From Lycorma delicatula (Eukaryota > Arthropoda > Insecta > Hemiptera > Fulgoridae), in contig NC_134456.1 of the NCBI RefSeq assembly GCF_047948215.1, positions 200,892,034 through 200,956,033 of the forward strand: a stretch of 64,000 nucleotides of DNA, written 5' to 3'. Of this stretch, positions 24,001-37,469 are shown one piece after another. The notes under the pieces are model-generated. The model did not search any database. It worked only from the letters and a program-made list of their open reading frames with translations, and was not told the origin of the DNA. The position numbers and the translations under genes are program-made. Positions within the stretch are counted from its first letter, which is position 1; each line of letters starts with the position of its first letter.

Positions 24001-27000
24001 TATCTTTCCCAACAAGTGAAAAAACATAAATAATAATTTTTTTGGGCTCGTTTTCCTTTTATTTCTCAATTTTCACAAATAAATCTGATATTTAATCTTA
24101 TACTTATTTATACTTCCTAAAAAAATATTTAAATAAAAAAAAACATATAACTTTCATTAAAAATCCTAAAATAATTAAAATACGGATCGCTAAGCTTAAA
24201 AATTTAATCTTTTAGATTTTATTTGTGAAAAGACAAGCTAGAAACGCTATTCGCAATATAATACTAATACTATATAAGGATACGGTTAATGTTAATAAAT
24301 ACTGTAACAAGGAATAAATTAACGAAACACAAATTTTATCAAATGAATTTAATGCGTAGTACGGGCAGAAATAACGATTAAGTTTATTGATTATTAGTAA
24401 TTTACTTACTTTTTATTCATACGTTTCATAATTATGACAGCCTTTTGATTATCTAGAAAATTGGAATTTATTGGTGAAATATTTAAAATTGAAATGTTAT
24501 AATTCATTCTATATAAATTATAAAATTAAGTGAACATAAGAACTATTTCAGAAATTTACTTTTTTATTCCGAGTAAAAATAGAATCATCTCTTGCATAAA
24601 TAGAAATAACCGAACCTTGAATAACCCCAGTGTTACGAGGATACAGTCGTAAAATAAAAATAAAAAGAAAATACAAAGGGAAACCGAGATAAAAGAATAA
24701 ACATATATGATGGAAAAAAGCACTACGGAATATAAATAGAAAATAAGCATGCACTCATCAAACGCTATAAAAAAAGAATCTTGGATAATCTTGGATAAAT
24801 ACATTTTACCTAAAACGAAATAGAAACGTTAGGTTAGAATGGAAGTAACCCTTATTGATTTACCGTCCAGGATGTACTCTGTCAAACAGACTTTGAAAAC
24901 GACGCTAAAAACCAGAATAACAAACAATAATAAGCAAAATAAGGGTTTGTACGAGGCAATAAAGGGATGATAAAATAAAATTAAATAAATACCAGAAAAT
25001 AAATTTTTAAATAGATTGTTACGTATTATATATCAGCTGATTTATTTTCTGAATGTATAGAAAATTAAAATGCGAAGTTCATTATTTGCAACAGAAAAAA
25101 TATATTTTTTTCTTTTTTAGTAACACAGGAGTATTATTCCCAAAATCAATTTTAACGAAATATCTTTAAATGATTAATTCATTAGTTTTAAGTAATTACG
25201 GCTTTAATTTACACTTTCATTTTAAATCGACATCCATCATTCTATTTTGATGTCAAAGTGATACTGTTACATTTGTACTGTATAACGATTCAAATGAAAC
25301 CAAACTTAACTCAAAATTCACATCGCATTCCGGAATGCGTTTCTTTTGAAAGACTTCTGGGGCATTTCAATCATGTAATCGAGATGGAAGCAATAAAAGG
25401 CTGATTCGGTTAAAAAATACATCAAAGTAATAACTCGGAGGTGTCTGTAATAATTTTAGACACTTAACTTGACTTATATGTAAAATTGATGTAAAAAAAA
25501 AACAACAATCTTTTTTTCCTCTTTAGGCGCTAATTAAACACGAACGTCGAAAAATATTTACATACTTACCCGAAATAAGTTAGTTATTTTGATCTTATAA
25601 TTCAGTTTTTTATCAACAGCTAGGTTTCCAAACACTTCAACCAAGTTGACTTGGAAATTTTGTGAAGTATAGCAGCAAAACTGTAACGATGTATTCATCT
25701 ATATTAGCGCAAGCCTGAAATGATTAAAATATAAAGAGAAATTTTCTTATATTGTATCAGAGAAGCTACATCTGTAGGTATATCTCAAGTTGATAAAGTC
25801 ATCTTAATTCAAATTCAGAATCGTATAATTCTAACATTAAAAAAAAAGTAATTGGATAAATTAAATATAGCACCTGAAGCAAATACAATAAAGGAATGAT
25901 TTGCGTATTTCACAATATACATTTTTTATTAATCTATCTTTAAAGGTGTCCTATATCCATAAATAGTAATATATGTCTAAGTTTTGATTAATCAGTTTTT
26001 AATTAGTAGGGACGATACTAAATACGCTTTCGTCTAATAATTATTATCTGCATATTAAAATTTATCCGGATTAGATCATTTCTCCTGGGTAATTACTGAT
26101 GTTATTTATGCAGCTGGCGACTACGTAGATTTAACCTCGATGCACTACAAAATGATTGCATTCCAACTGTGGAGTTATTTTAAATTAAATATTAATTTTA
26201 CTTCACTCCTTTTGATTCAACAAATAACAACAAGGAAAAATTTGCATTGAAAAAAATATTTCCTGGTTTCTCTGGGTTTAAATTGAGATATTGGAGAATT
26301 AATTTTGTCAGATGCTTTGAATATTCTATTGAAGTTTATACTCCTTTTAACGTATATCATGATACCAAATTAAATGGTGTTTTTTTCCTGTAGCGATTAG
26401 CTGCTATTTCACGGATTAGAGTTGGTAAGTTAAATGGAATCCTTTTATTATATTAACCTATGGAAAATTTATATTTGATGAGGAGTTGATCAAAACTGAT
26501 TTAATTAAGCCGTCACCATTTATTTATTCGGTAGATCATGCAGTGTCCGAATTTAAGGACCTTGTAGAAGTGGTTTGAAGAGACGGGCGAGATGCGTTAA
26601 GTACACTGGTGACACCCAACAAAAAGTGTAATAGACTTTAAATTATCACAGCAAAGCATTTCAGTAGATCGCTCAGCTCACTTGTTTAATCTGGTTAACA
26701 ACAATTATAATTATAGACAGCTGTAGATAAAGAATTACCAATGTAAATGTATTCTGCTACAGCTGCAATGATACTGTATTTCTATCATCTATTCAACAGC
26801 GTGAATTTCATTAGTACCGTATAAACCCTGATATTTAATTATCATTTTGTATGTTTGCATTGTTTTGATTAGTCGGAAATCAACAAGTTTGGCAAGATTT
26901 CTTTTATAAAACGAAACGAATTCATATCACCTTTTCTTTTACGTTATCACAATTTATTTTATAATCAGAAAGATTCAATCCAGCTGTTTTATTTACTATT

Positions 27001-29009
27001 TTAATTCCTTCGTTTCTTCATATTATTATATATTGTATTAGTTTATCTTTTATCTACATAGAACAAAAAGCCACAAACAACAACACTAATAAAGTAGAAT
27101 GTCGGTAATTTTTTTGGGGGAAATTTTAATAATGTTATGAGCAGTAAGCAAAATATACGCTCTTCTCTTGATTTATTGTAACAAATCTAATTAATTAATA
27201 AACTTCAAAATCATAGAAATCTTTATTACGACCGGTTTTAACATCGGAAATTTAATTACTACTGAATTATCGAACATTTATTTATGGCTGGTTTTACTCA
27301 AAAAATAATCAAAGATTATTTGATATAACTGAAAAGGTTTAATTTTATTTATTTTTTATTTGCATGAAAGAGTAATTGCTCTGCGGTCTCTTTTATTATA
27401 AAATACACCAATAAACTAATTCAAATCAATATTATGTTTTATCTCTGGTATAAACACAACACTAATGAAAAATTTATGATTCACGTTGGGAGTCGGTATA
27501 TCTTTAAAAAAAAATCTTCTAACTCGGTCATCATTTCTTATAAATATAATCGTACAGCGACTACTTTTTTTTAGATCGTTTATCGGCCAACGTCTCTAAA
27601 TCTTAAACAGCCTTCTTCTATGTATATTCACTAACATCTTAAAGCTGGTCATAGCGTGTGGCCTCACTTTTTAACCCTCTCATTAATTAGTAAAGTATCT
27701 GATTTTATAACTTATTACTAGCAATAAGAATAAATTTGGTGAAGTCATTTTCTTGTACTCAATAAGAGCACTGGATAACGCTATTAGCAACTAGTTTTTT
27801 TCTTTCACCATAATTATTAAATTCCTTTTTTTTAAACCGATTTTATCGGATTAGAAATAGTAAATTCAATTATTATAACCCTTGTATTATAATTTATCTA
27901 CTAATTAATATCCTGAAGAGAAATAGTAAACAAGAAAACAATTCTTTGATATGTAGAAAAAAATTCATCTTTATAAGTACATTAAATTAAAAAAAAATTA
28001 TTGGAGAGTTTATAATTCAAAACAAAGATTAAAAAGCATTATAGATCTTAATTGTAACTTTAGGGATAGCCTTTGACTGAATAAACATTATGACAAATCC
28101 GTAATAAATATTTAAATGTATGTAACATGAAGTTATCTAATAAAACTGTTACAAACATTTGCGGAGAGGATTCCATAAATTTCATAACTATTGCTATAGA
28201 CAAGGTATAACTTTGTAAAAATGGTACATTTTAACAGCCAGGTCATAAAAAGAATATAATGGGAAGCGGTAGCGTGAAAATACTTTCTATTAATTAGAAA
28301 AATGAATCATATAAGGATAAACATGAAACATATATATATTTAATGAACTATTAGAAAATTTGAAATAATTACAAATTTTTCCTTACTATTTAACAATTAC
28401 CACTACGAATAATGAATTTTCTTTTTACTCTTTATAAAAAACGACGCGTTGAACAATATGAAAAGAACTTTGGAACAATAGATGAAAGAAAAAAAAAAGG
28501 TCTGAAAAAACTTCCAATGAATTCTTGTTTCAAGGATTAAGGTTAATTTTTCGCTTCAAATCGTTTCATACTATTGTAAGAAAACTTCTGCAACAGTTAC
28601 ATATATGGTGAATGAAAATTAGACTTTTTTTATAAGCAAAAAACTGAACCTTATAAATATAATACTGAACTCCTTACATAACAAAAAAACTGGGAATGAC
28701 ATTCTTAAAATAATATTAAAATGAAGAAAAGAGTCTAATAACTTTTAAAATTAACATTAAATAAAATAATAATTCAACTGAAAGAGAATTTTATCAAATT
28801 TTTCTGAAAAAGATGTACATAATTCTCTTTTCCCATCCCCCTTATTACACCAGAAATTTAAAAAGAAAAACATACAATCTAAAAAAAACATGCCCACTCA
28901 TCCATATCAATCCATAAAGAATGAAAAGTACTATTATGATATTAATAATAGAATTCGAATTATAACAGTGCATTTATCTGATGTTAGCCCTCCGTTCCTC
29001 CATCCATAA
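24001..29009. other. long AT-rich stretch without recognised genes
   Basis: The two overlapping minus frames at 24548-24804 give hydrophobic, phenylalanine- and leucine-rich products, as expected when AT-rich DNA is read by chance. A slightly GC-richer patch at 26520-26700 contains GAAGTGGTTTGAAGAGACGG, but no coding frame is supported. No SINE or transposase motif was found. Confidence 0.45.
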
Positions 29010-29640
29010 CTAAAATTCCACGTGTCTGTTAATTATTATGATCATTATAGATGCAGTTTACGTAGTATTTCTATAGAATTATCCAAGGTTGGCCGTGAAT
29101 TTTTACATTTTCATGAGCCGAATATAGTTTTTTCAGTGATTTCCAAAAGCTATAATGCTTCAATCCTCAAATCGGGTAGGTCAGCTGGTAATAGGGACAC
29201 ATATACTTAATACTTTATAAACCCCTAAAGAAAAAAATCGATAAGATCTGGCGAACGTGGAAGCCACGGTAAACAAGCCCTATCACCCCCGGTGACCAAT
29301 CCAGTCGTCGGGGAGAACTTCATTCAACCAATCACGTACATCGTTATGCCAGTGAGGAGTTGCACAATCTTGTTGCCAAATAAAGTTCCGTTGTAGTTCG
29401 TATTACAGTTAAGGAAAGAGCCATAGTTGTAGCATATCAAGATAGTTCATTCCAGACACACTTGCTCCGCGAAGAACGGCCCGTAAAATTGCCGTCGGGC
29501 TACGACATAAAAAAAAATCAGTTTTGGGGAGTCTCGTTCAAACTGCAATATTTCGTGAGGATTTTCTGATCCCCAGATACGCACATTATTAGTGTTTACT
29601 TACAGATGAGGTAATTACAGAATCACGCTTTGCAAACTGC
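29010..29640 (-). mobile_element. mariner/Tc1-superfamily transposase relic, catalytic half
   Basis: Reading the minus strand from high to low coordinates gives the blocks VNTNNVRIWGSENPHEI (about 29545-29600), GPFFAEQ and MNYLDMLQLWLFP, then FIWQQDCATPHWHNDVRDWL (about 29325-29390) with the second catalytic D, then WLPRSPDL and FFL-GF (about 29210-29250) and VSLLPADLPDLR (about 29160-29200). This order matches the catalytic domain of insect mariner-like transposases with a WQQDGA-PH motif. At least one frameshift (after WIGHRG) and several stops break it. The N-terminal DNA-binding part is absent or unrecognisable beyond 29640. The plus-strand frame at 29022-29210 is its antisense shadow. 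Confidence 0.85.
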
Positions 29641-30363
29641 AAAACAAAGAAACCTTTTTTGTTAATGGCGACCGTCTTAAAAAAAATATTGAACCCCTTA
29701 ATTAAATAACAAATTCGATCTATGATATGGTGGTACGTTTAATACATAATTTTTGTAGACTGAGATCTTGATTTTTGCTAGCATATAAAAAATGCGCATA
29801 TTGAGATTAATACTTGCACATCTGGAGCTTGTTTGGATGAGGGAATTTGATTTGAAAAGTTTGATTCTGTTGTGTGTAAAGCCTATCCTTGTACTTTTGG
29901 GTAAATTTGCATCCTTCTTCCCATTGTAATGGTTTTTATAGCCTAGTTTTCCCTAAATTTTCAATCTGTAATATGAAAAAATTATGTATGAATTATTTTA
30001 TTCGTAGTTTAGAAAAAGATATAAGTAATCTTCTTTCCTGAAAATGTTGCCTTTTTTTGACTTGCGGTCTTTATGTATTCTGTTGGAAGTTGAGTGAATA
30101 ATAAATGATCGATTGTACAATAAGACTTGGTGGCAGTATCTTGTCAAAAGATTAATAATTCGTAAAAATTAGATAGGCTTATATAAGCCTCCTGTGTTAA
30201 GTTTTTTTAAAGACAGAAATAATATACATTTCTGTCTTTAACACATTTCTGTGTTTAGTTAGAAACGTAAAGAAGGAAGAGAACAAAAATCCACAAAAAA
30301 CAATTAGGATATAAGTAAGATAGATCCAGTAAAAGTAAAAAAAAGTTAGTAAAATATAATAAA
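29641..30363. other. unassigned DNA with a small hairpin
   Basis: No coding frame is supported. A perfect 14-bp inverted repeat lies at 30207-30241, and the minus frame at 30197-30397 simply runs through it. Confidence 0.4.
30207..30241. repeat. perfect 14-bp hairpin
   Basis: TTAAAGACAGAAAT (30207-30220) and ATTTCTGTCTTTAA (30228-30241) are perfect reverse complements around a 7-base loop. A third partial copy of the word (ACACATTTCTGTG) follows at 30242-30254. Confidence 0.9.
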
Positions 30364-30660
30364 CCCACCGGGTCGGTCTAGTAGTTAAACTCGTCATCGC
30401 AAATCAGCTGATTTCAAAGTCGAGAGTTTTAAGGTCCAAATCCTAGTACAGGCACTTACTTTTATACGGATTTGAATACTAGATCGTGGATACCGATGTT
30501 CTTTGGTGGCTGGGTTTCAATTAACCACACATCTCAGGAATAGTCGACCTGAGCCTGTACAAGACTGTAATTCATTTACATTCATACACGTCATATTCAT
30601 TCATCCTCTGAAGTAACACCTTACAGTGGTTCCGGAGGCTATAAACAGAAAAAGAGAGAA
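30364..30660 (+). mobile_element. SINE family B, nearly full length
   Basis: The head CCACCGGGTCGGTCTAGTAG and the body words ATTTGAATACTAGATCGTGG and GTTCTTTGGTGGCTGGGTTT match the copy at 21829. The tail CATCCTCTGAAGTAACACC and TTCCGGAGGCTATAAAC is followed by an A- and GA-rich end. The A box has mutated (GTCTAGTAGTTAAACTCG). No clear target-site duplication is visible, so this copy is older than the one at 21829. Confidence 0.9.
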
Positions 30661-31855
30661 TGAGTACAAGTTGGAAAGAAATGGAAAACATTTTCGAACT
30701 AGTAAAATGACAGATAAAACAAAAAAGATACTTTGGACTGTAAAGTTGGAATAAACTAACTTCTATAACATTTTTTTTTTTTTTTTATAAATAATACAAA
30801 AAAATCAGCTAAAGTACAAAAATATCTGATACTAAAGCAGTACAAGTTTCTAAAGAATCTTCATAGATATTCATCTGATAATGGTTCTTGTTCTTTTCTC
30901 ATTAGACCAAGAAACCTATGATTTTTTATTTTAAAAGAAATAATTTTATGGAACTTCCAGTCACCAAAACGTCCACTGAACAATTCAAAAAATATACTCG
31001 TACTTAACAAATTTCATGTCGTTTATTTCGTCATTGCGATGATGTACCTTTAAAAAAAAAAAAACAGATATCTTCAGCCTAGGTATTTTATCGAAACTAA
31101 TTTTTCACAGTTACAAACAGGAAAAATTTCTCATTTATCGCAGCAATTAATTTTATTTAAAAAAATATAATAATAATATAAAAATATAATAACTTTTTTG
31201 TTAAATAATTGTACACTGTAGCACTGTATAAATATTGAGATAAATAATTTGTAATAAACAATACCTAATATTTTTATTATTAGTCAATGACTGTAACTAA
31301 TACGGGAATATGCGGTTTTGTTATTGTGCAGCAATGGTCGGTCATACGTTGAACGTGTTTAAATTAATTTAATTTTCATTGATTTCTCACTTTTCAACCG
31401 ACATTCCAAATTTATATAAAAGACTAATATTTTAATATCTTTTAAAAATTTGTTTTCACCGTCAAAAATTCGCCTTGATAAGGTACTTAAAGATATAAAT
31501 AATATAGAATGAATATAAAAGTTTAAATTTAATCTTACCTTAACATTTACATGTATAATTTGTTTTATAGGAGAATGAGCTTGTGAATATCATAAAAAAA
31601 GGGTGTAGTACCTTTTTAAAGAAGTGTGTACCTTTCTCACTTTTTCCAAATATGTAATCGTTATATTTCCTGTTTAATAAATGAGTAATGTTGAAAATTA
31701 ATGATTTAATATGATATATAGTATGTTTTCAAACAATTAACATAGCTATAGCGCATGAAGTTTTTCGAACAGGCAAAATAATCGATCTTATAATTATACA
31801 AACTGCTTGTCTTGACCAGTAAAATTACAAAAATTTTGTTATAATAAAAAGAAAT
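30661..31855. other. unassigned DNA
   Basis: AT-rich, with a poly(T) run at 30772-30786 and a poly(A) run near 31052-31064. No gene or repeat was recognised. Confidence 0.45.
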
Positions 31856-32043
31856 CCTGCCGACTTAGTTGGAAGTATGGTAGCGTTCTCCTTTTCATCC
31901 AGAAGGTTCTGGGTTCGAATCCCGATTAGGTTAGACATTTTATTGCACGCTTCAAAATCAATTTCACAACATCCAAAAAAAGGATTCGGGTATCTGTAAC
32001 TGGGCGTAAGCCTATAGTTGTTGAAGAGAAAGAGAGAGAGATA
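31856..32043 (+). mobile_element. SINE family A, subfamily 2
   Basis: The tRNA-like head (GCCGACTTAGTTGG, then TGGTAGCGTTC) leads to a well-kept B box, GGTTCGAATCC (31912-31922). The tail differs from subfamily 1: it contains GGGCGTAAGCCTATAGTTGT and ends in a GA-rich run (32027-32041). The copy at 52761 has a related tail, GGGGTAATGACCATAGCTGT. The head is otherwise of family A type. Confidence 0.78.
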
Positions 32044-32530
32044 TAAGCATCATGTTAATAATAAAGTACAAATCGCTTAAAAATCAAACAGTGAAAATTC
32101 TCACGAACTCAAAATTTAGTTCCCGAAAAGGATAAATTATATTTAAATTTACAACTTATAAACTGCAATAATCGATATTAAAAATATACTGTCTTTGAAT
32201 ACTATCTTTAACTACTTTTAAATACAATCTTTGAAAAGAATTGTAATAAGTATTATATTTTTGTACAATAATTCCCGGACTAGAAAAGTTTATCACAATC
32301 GCGTAGTTATACGATCACTGACACAATCACGTTTTGTCATGCACGCCCTATCGCGTTCAGTGCTTTTCTTCCCTTTTAACTATTTTAACATCAACACCGA
32401 ATAGCTTGAATATAACATGATGGAACTAATATCATAGCTGGAACGAATATTTCATCGTAGAGCTGAAAAGAACTTAATCAAAACAAATAATTTCATAGAC
32501 ACCATGAAACAGAAGGATGAAGAATATAAT
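32044..32530. other. unassigned DNA
   Basis: No frame or repeat copy is recognised. The segment 32280-32400 is somewhat GC-richer and leads into the frame on the minus strand. Confidence 0.4.
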
Positions 32531-32857
32531 TCAAAATACAATACACGAATACACTACATTAACAAGGAAAATCACAAAAACATATACAGTGAATACGTAA
32601 CAATAAGGAAATGTTTCCACAAGTTTGTACCGCAGCTGAGAGAATGTTGTACACTTTTCGTTTTGATATAGGGAGGACAAAGAATGGTAAGCGCGTGCCG
32701 ATACTCCCGTCTCACCAATAAATGTGTTAACGTTGTTTAACCATTGTGCTGACCGTGTTCCCGACACGTGCCGGCACGTTGCCTCATTTCCCACGCCGAA
32801 TACCGGTCTTCTACTACTTACACCACTGCATAGTTTACTCATCGCAACTCTGATCAT
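32531..32857 (-). CDS. unrecognised 108-codon frame in a CpG-containing block
   Basis: The start codon is at 32857. The first 65 codons (MIRVAMSKLCSGVSSRRPVF onward) lie in DNA that is much richer in G and C, with several CpG, than the surroundings. The last 30 codons are AT-rich and hydrophobic (a VYVFVIFLVNVVYSCIVF-like end), which may be chance extension or a membrane segment. I recognise no domain. Possible explanations are a single small exon, a remnant of a transposable element or an antisense frame. There is no neighbouring gene. I favour a genuine compositional anomaly but not a proven gene. Confidence 0.25.
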   Translation of the reverse strand: MIRVAMSKLCSGVSSRRPVFGVGNEATCRHVSGTRSAQWLNNVNTFIGETGVSARAYHSLSSLYQNEKCTTFSQLRYKLVETFPYCYVFTVYVFVIFLVNVVYSCIVF

Positions 32858-35445
32858 GTTTTAAACAACGTTTATGAAATAATACTTAACTAATCGACTA
32901 AAATATTAACATAACTAATCGACCATTAATAATCGAAAATTATTTATTATTAAACTCAAATACCTACCGATAGACCACAGTTCATTAAATTTAGGAAACC
33001 GTAGTAACAGTAGTGCTGCGAGAAACAAGAATCTTCGTTGAACAAAATCATTATGAAAAAAAAAATTGTGGATATTTTCAAATTAACGTTAATCATTATT
33101 TTTGTCTTTATTAAAGGAGGGTGCCTTACTTAATAAAATAATTTGAGAGTCTAGAAACTGATAGAAAAGAATGTTTCATTTGCTCATTTGTGACTGATAA
33201 TAGTATTTATAACATTATTATTAAATCATAATCTCATTCTAATCAAAAGTAACCTTTTAATAACTTTACAAAAAGCATTATATAAAATTAAATGATAGAA
33301 GTAATTATGTTTTTCAGGATATTGCCACTTAATGAGTGGAAAATTACTGCATTAGTCTGGAAACAAATAAAATAACCATCGAGACAAATACCATAATTCC
33401 TCTGTAAACAAAGTGCTCTACAAATTTACGTCACATTTCAATGTATTTACGCTCTGATACGTCTCTGTTCAATAAGCGCTTACTTTATTAATGTATATTA
33501 ACTGATTTTTACCAAGCTTTAAAAAACATCCACTAGATTTCGAAACACTAACACAATTAACAAAAAGTAATTTCAAAACATTTTCGGTACATGACAGTCA
33601 GTGTCATTCATTTAAAAAAATATTCAAGATTTATCAAAGCAATATTGGAATTTGTAAAGTTTTTTTCTAATTTTAAAACAAATCGTATTTTAAATTAACT
33701 TTCATCAGCGACTAATACTAAATTGTATTATTATTACTATAGTTTTTTGTTTACGGAGGCAAACAACGTATTTCAAATATGATCGATAAATATTAAGGAT
33801 TTTTTATGGCTACCTAAACAAACACAATAGTTTTTTTTATCAGTGACACACCAAACATGTCAATTATGAATAATTTGAAATTAACTCAGAGATAAAGTTA
33901 AATTTCCAATAATGTATTATTTTATGTATAATTTTATTCTGTAAAAAATGTTTTTTAACGTGCAATTAAGTGTTATTAGTCATAAAGGATGACAAAATTT
34001 GTCTCTACATAAAATAGCTTTGTTAAATTAGATGTATTTCTGTACTAAGGAAATCTATTCTTAAAATAATTTCATTTTAATATTCATTAATAAATATAGA
34101 GAAAAAATCAAGGCCGTCATTATCAAATTAAAATATGATTTTAATTCCTGAAAGATAGAATATATGTTCCGTGTTTAATTTTTAACATTTTAAAACCCAT
34201 TCTTTGGAATAAATTTTTTCAAAGACTTTAAATCAGTATATACAAATAAATTGTTTCACATTTTCATAGTATAAATCCGAAATACTGCATGAATTACGAG
34301 TATTAAAATAATTTCAATGAAAATTTGAATCTTCCACATGAACTATTGGCACAAATTGCCATGAATATTGCCTCCTTAGTAATCAAACACTAAAGTTGTT
34401 GAAATTAGTTAAATTATCCACGGCTATGGCAATCATAAAGTGCTCGGAAACGTAGATTTTATTAACAGGTTTAAAATATATATTTATATACATAATTTAA
34501 AAAATATAAGAATACAATCGTTTAAATATTTTTCTGCAAATACCCGACAGATATGAAAAGTTAGCAATGCAAAAACAGTAATATTGGCTCTCTACGGCAG
34601 ACATCAGAATTAAGTAATTTATAAACGACTTATCCTTTAAATATAGATATTACATATTTGCAGATGCTACGATGAATATTATAATTTTCATAAAATGAAT
34701 CTCATATAGATCTTAATATTTTTAATAGTTACCATTAAGGTACGCAATTAATACATAATGAAATAATAAAACACCCGATCAAAATCGTTACACTGTTTTG
34801 TTCTTCTTTTACAGTTACCTACTATATTTAGTTATTCGAAGAATAATAGTATAACGATAATAATGATATATTATTATGAGTTATATTACACGGATGAATG
34901 CGTACGTTGATTGTAAATTGTTATTCAAAATGAAGATGATGATAAATTACAAAGGTAGAAACCAATTATTGCCTCGGGTTATAAATTTGATGAATATCGT
35001 GTCAGCATTTGCATTGCACACATCATGACAAAATAAAATCACTGAAACAATATAGAACATAATATTTCTTTTAAAGTCGTCCCTTTTAGATCGCAATAAG
35101 ATAAAAGCTACAAAGCTAAATAGATTCTTATTTTTTATAAGCTCTTTTGGAAAATATTATTTATAAAAGCATAATCACAATTATAAAAATAAATAAAACC
35201 ATATATAAAAAAATAATAATGTCTATTTCAAATGAAAAACCATATATAATAAGTAAAGTAAAACTCTTAACTCTTATAATAGCAACCATCAATCAGATAT
35301 AACTTCATGGATTAATTACATCAATACGATGAAAAAGTATCGTTTGGCAAAACCACCTAACAAGATTTTTTTTGCGTTGTGCTAGAGAAGACCCTAACTA
35401 CGATTACTCTATAATAAAATATCTTATTAAAAGGAATATAATACA

Positions 35446-35453
<8 letters not shown>
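32858..35453. other. AT-rich DNA, nothing recognised
   Basis: About 2.6 kb with no frame above the noise, no tRNA-like boxes and no transposase words on either strand. Confidence 0.5.

Positions 35454-35495
<42 letters not shown>
35454..35495. repeat. (AT)n microsatellite
   Basis: About 20 AT units, followed by ACACGCGCAAGAG and a GC-richer segment of roughly 130 bases. Confidence 0.95.
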
Positions 35496-35499
<4 letters not shown>

Positions 35500-36689
35500 G
35501 CGCAAGAGTTAGCTGCTAGACGGGGAATTGCTTGCCGGATTATAGCATCTCTTCCCCAACAATGTGGAAGAAACGCTCTTTCATCACAATGAACGAGTAT
35601 GAATGCCTTTTACTCTGTTTCCGTATTAAGCACTCTTCAAGCATTATTTAAGATGGGTTTGAATTTGTAATAATCCTTCGGTAATTTCTGTAGGTATAAC
35701 AAAATAATTTTAAAATAAATGGAATTAAATATTGTTATTACCGTCTTAATTATATTTCAACTTAACACAACATTTACAAGTTATTTTAGAGCGAAAGAAT
35801 TTATGTTGATGCAAAATATAATGCAGTACGGTCATATTCTTCAACAGCTGCCATCTTATCCCGTTTAAACCGGTTTTGACAGAAATAAAACTAATGTAAA
35901 CGAAGGTAAACTAATACAGTAAAAGCAACAAAACAAAAATTCTATTCGCCTTCACAACAAAAAGAAGACATCTGAGTAAACGACAAACGCCATCTTACAA
36001 CTCCAGCAACATTTTGGTCATCCCTTGTCGTAAGGGTTGGTCATATCAAAAGTTGTTTCAGACAAAAGTTTTAGGTAATGTTTAGAGGACTAACGACCAC
36101 TTTAAACCGATTCTATACTGTGCCTATTAAAGAAGAGACGATTTTTTTTGTCTTCAAAACCCTATTTTTTTCAACCCCCGGGGCCAGTGGTTGGTGATAT
36201 AAAAAAACTTTACTTAGATAAGTCTTAGGCCCGTATTCAAAGAATAGTAGAAACTTTAAACGAATTCGATATTTTACTTAATAAGAAAGTTATGGCGATA
36301 TTTTGTTTTTTCGAAAAAGCCGCCCTCCCCATTTCCACCCTAATGATCCCACTTTGGCTATGTCGAAATTTTCCGGATGTCGAATCATGGTATCCATTAC
36401 AGTAGGTAATGGAATAAATGACCTGAATAATAATGAATAGGTAATGAAATCGACCTGAAAACGAAGGTCATTTTATTTATTAATTTATTTTTTTAATGTT
36501 ATTTAATTTCCCAATTCTTTTTCCCTTAAAGTACACGATGTCATTCTATTATTCAAATTGTTCTTCAAAATACTGCAGGAAATCTGAAAAAAAATCTTTC
36601 ATATAAATTATATTCAATTTAAATAGCAACTGACACTGGCCTTGAAAGAAGCCTTATCCATCTGAGTATTCTGATGCCTCAAAGAGTCA
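35496..36689. other. unassigned DNA, repeat-like block at 36000-36360
   Basis: The segment 36000-36360 has the clause-like texture of dispersed repeats (GGTTGGTCATATCAAAAGTT, CCCCCGGGGCCAGTGGTTGG). No second copy is present in this window. No reading frame was found. Confidence 0.3.
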
Positions 36690-37469
36690 GCATCTCATCC
36701 TCAGATAACCGTCGATCAATATTGGAAAACATATCATGAAAACTCTTGGGCGCCTCAGTCGCTTCGGGGCAACTCTCATGTCGGATGTACCAACCTCTAG
36801 AGTCTGAAATAACTTTCACAGTCTTCGTGTCGTCTGCTTGTCGTCCTTTTGAGTCTTTCTGATATTCCGAATCCTCAGGTTCAGTCTCTTGTCACGGAGG
36901 ACGACTTGAAAGTCATCCTTCATCCGCTTGTTAGTCTTTGCCGCAGCCCCTTCCTTTAAATTTACGAACAGGACCTCGGGTTGACGACGATATAAACCGA
37001 CCTCCCTCTTTCCTTAAGTACTTCTCACCATCGCTGTATTTGCATTGACTGTGGCACCCGAATAAGAACATTAACTACCTCCTTAATCACAGGCTTAGTC
37101 ACAACCATCTCATAACCGTTCACCAAACTAGTCATGATCATTTTAAGTTCCTTTAATTCTTTCTCAACCACCTCACGTGAAGTCTTTTTAATGGCCCTAC
37201 TGGAAACTTCTAACACACGCAATGCTGCCGCAAATTGTTCATCAAAAGCTCTTAAAAGAGGACTGGAGCTCTCAGCACTCCCAATAGCTCCCCGGAAATC
37301 GGAAATCGACCACATAGTCCTTATTCCCTCGAGCAGAGACCCCTGATGGTCCGGCCCTCAGCCCCTTATCACCAGACAACGACAAAAAATCATCCTGCTG
37401 AGCCTCGGATACTACGTCACCAGAAGGTCTTACTTGGCTAGTCTTACCCCTGTCAAACATCTTTTTCAT
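36690..37469 (-). mobile_element. retroelement ORF1-like (gag-like) relic
   Basis: On the minus strand a frame starts at 37469 (MKKMFDRGKTSQVRPSG) in GC-richer DNA. It moves frame near 37330 into SSSPLLRAFDEQFAAALRVL and a lysine- and glutamate-rich coiled-coil-like part (RAIKKTSREVVEKELKELKM, about 37125-37190). After a stop at 37025 it continues in other frames with VLFVNLKEGAAAKTNKRMKD and LNLRIRNIRKTQKDD (about 36825-36900), then VISDSRGWYIRHES and MFSNIDRRLSEDEM. The block LRIRNIRKT resembles the conserved part of ORF1 proteins of R1/I-type non-LTR elements. No CCHC zinc knuckles or reverse transcriptase follow. A 1.15-kb repeat lies immediately upstream. Family assignment is tentative; a host-gene relic is less likely. 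Confidence 0.55.

Noticed and set aside
24548..24804. Two overlapping membrane-protein-like frames
   Set aside because: The products are phenylalanine-, leucine- and isoleucine-rich, as expected from A-rich DNA read on the minus strand. No conservation signal is visible.
29022..29210. Plus-strand gene of 62 codons
   Set aside because: It is antisense to the mariner-like transposase relic, which explains the sequence better.
37134..37346. Plus-strand frame of 70 codons
   Set aside because: It is antisense to the ORF1-like relic, whose minus-strand reading gives the coiled-coil-like and conserved blocks.
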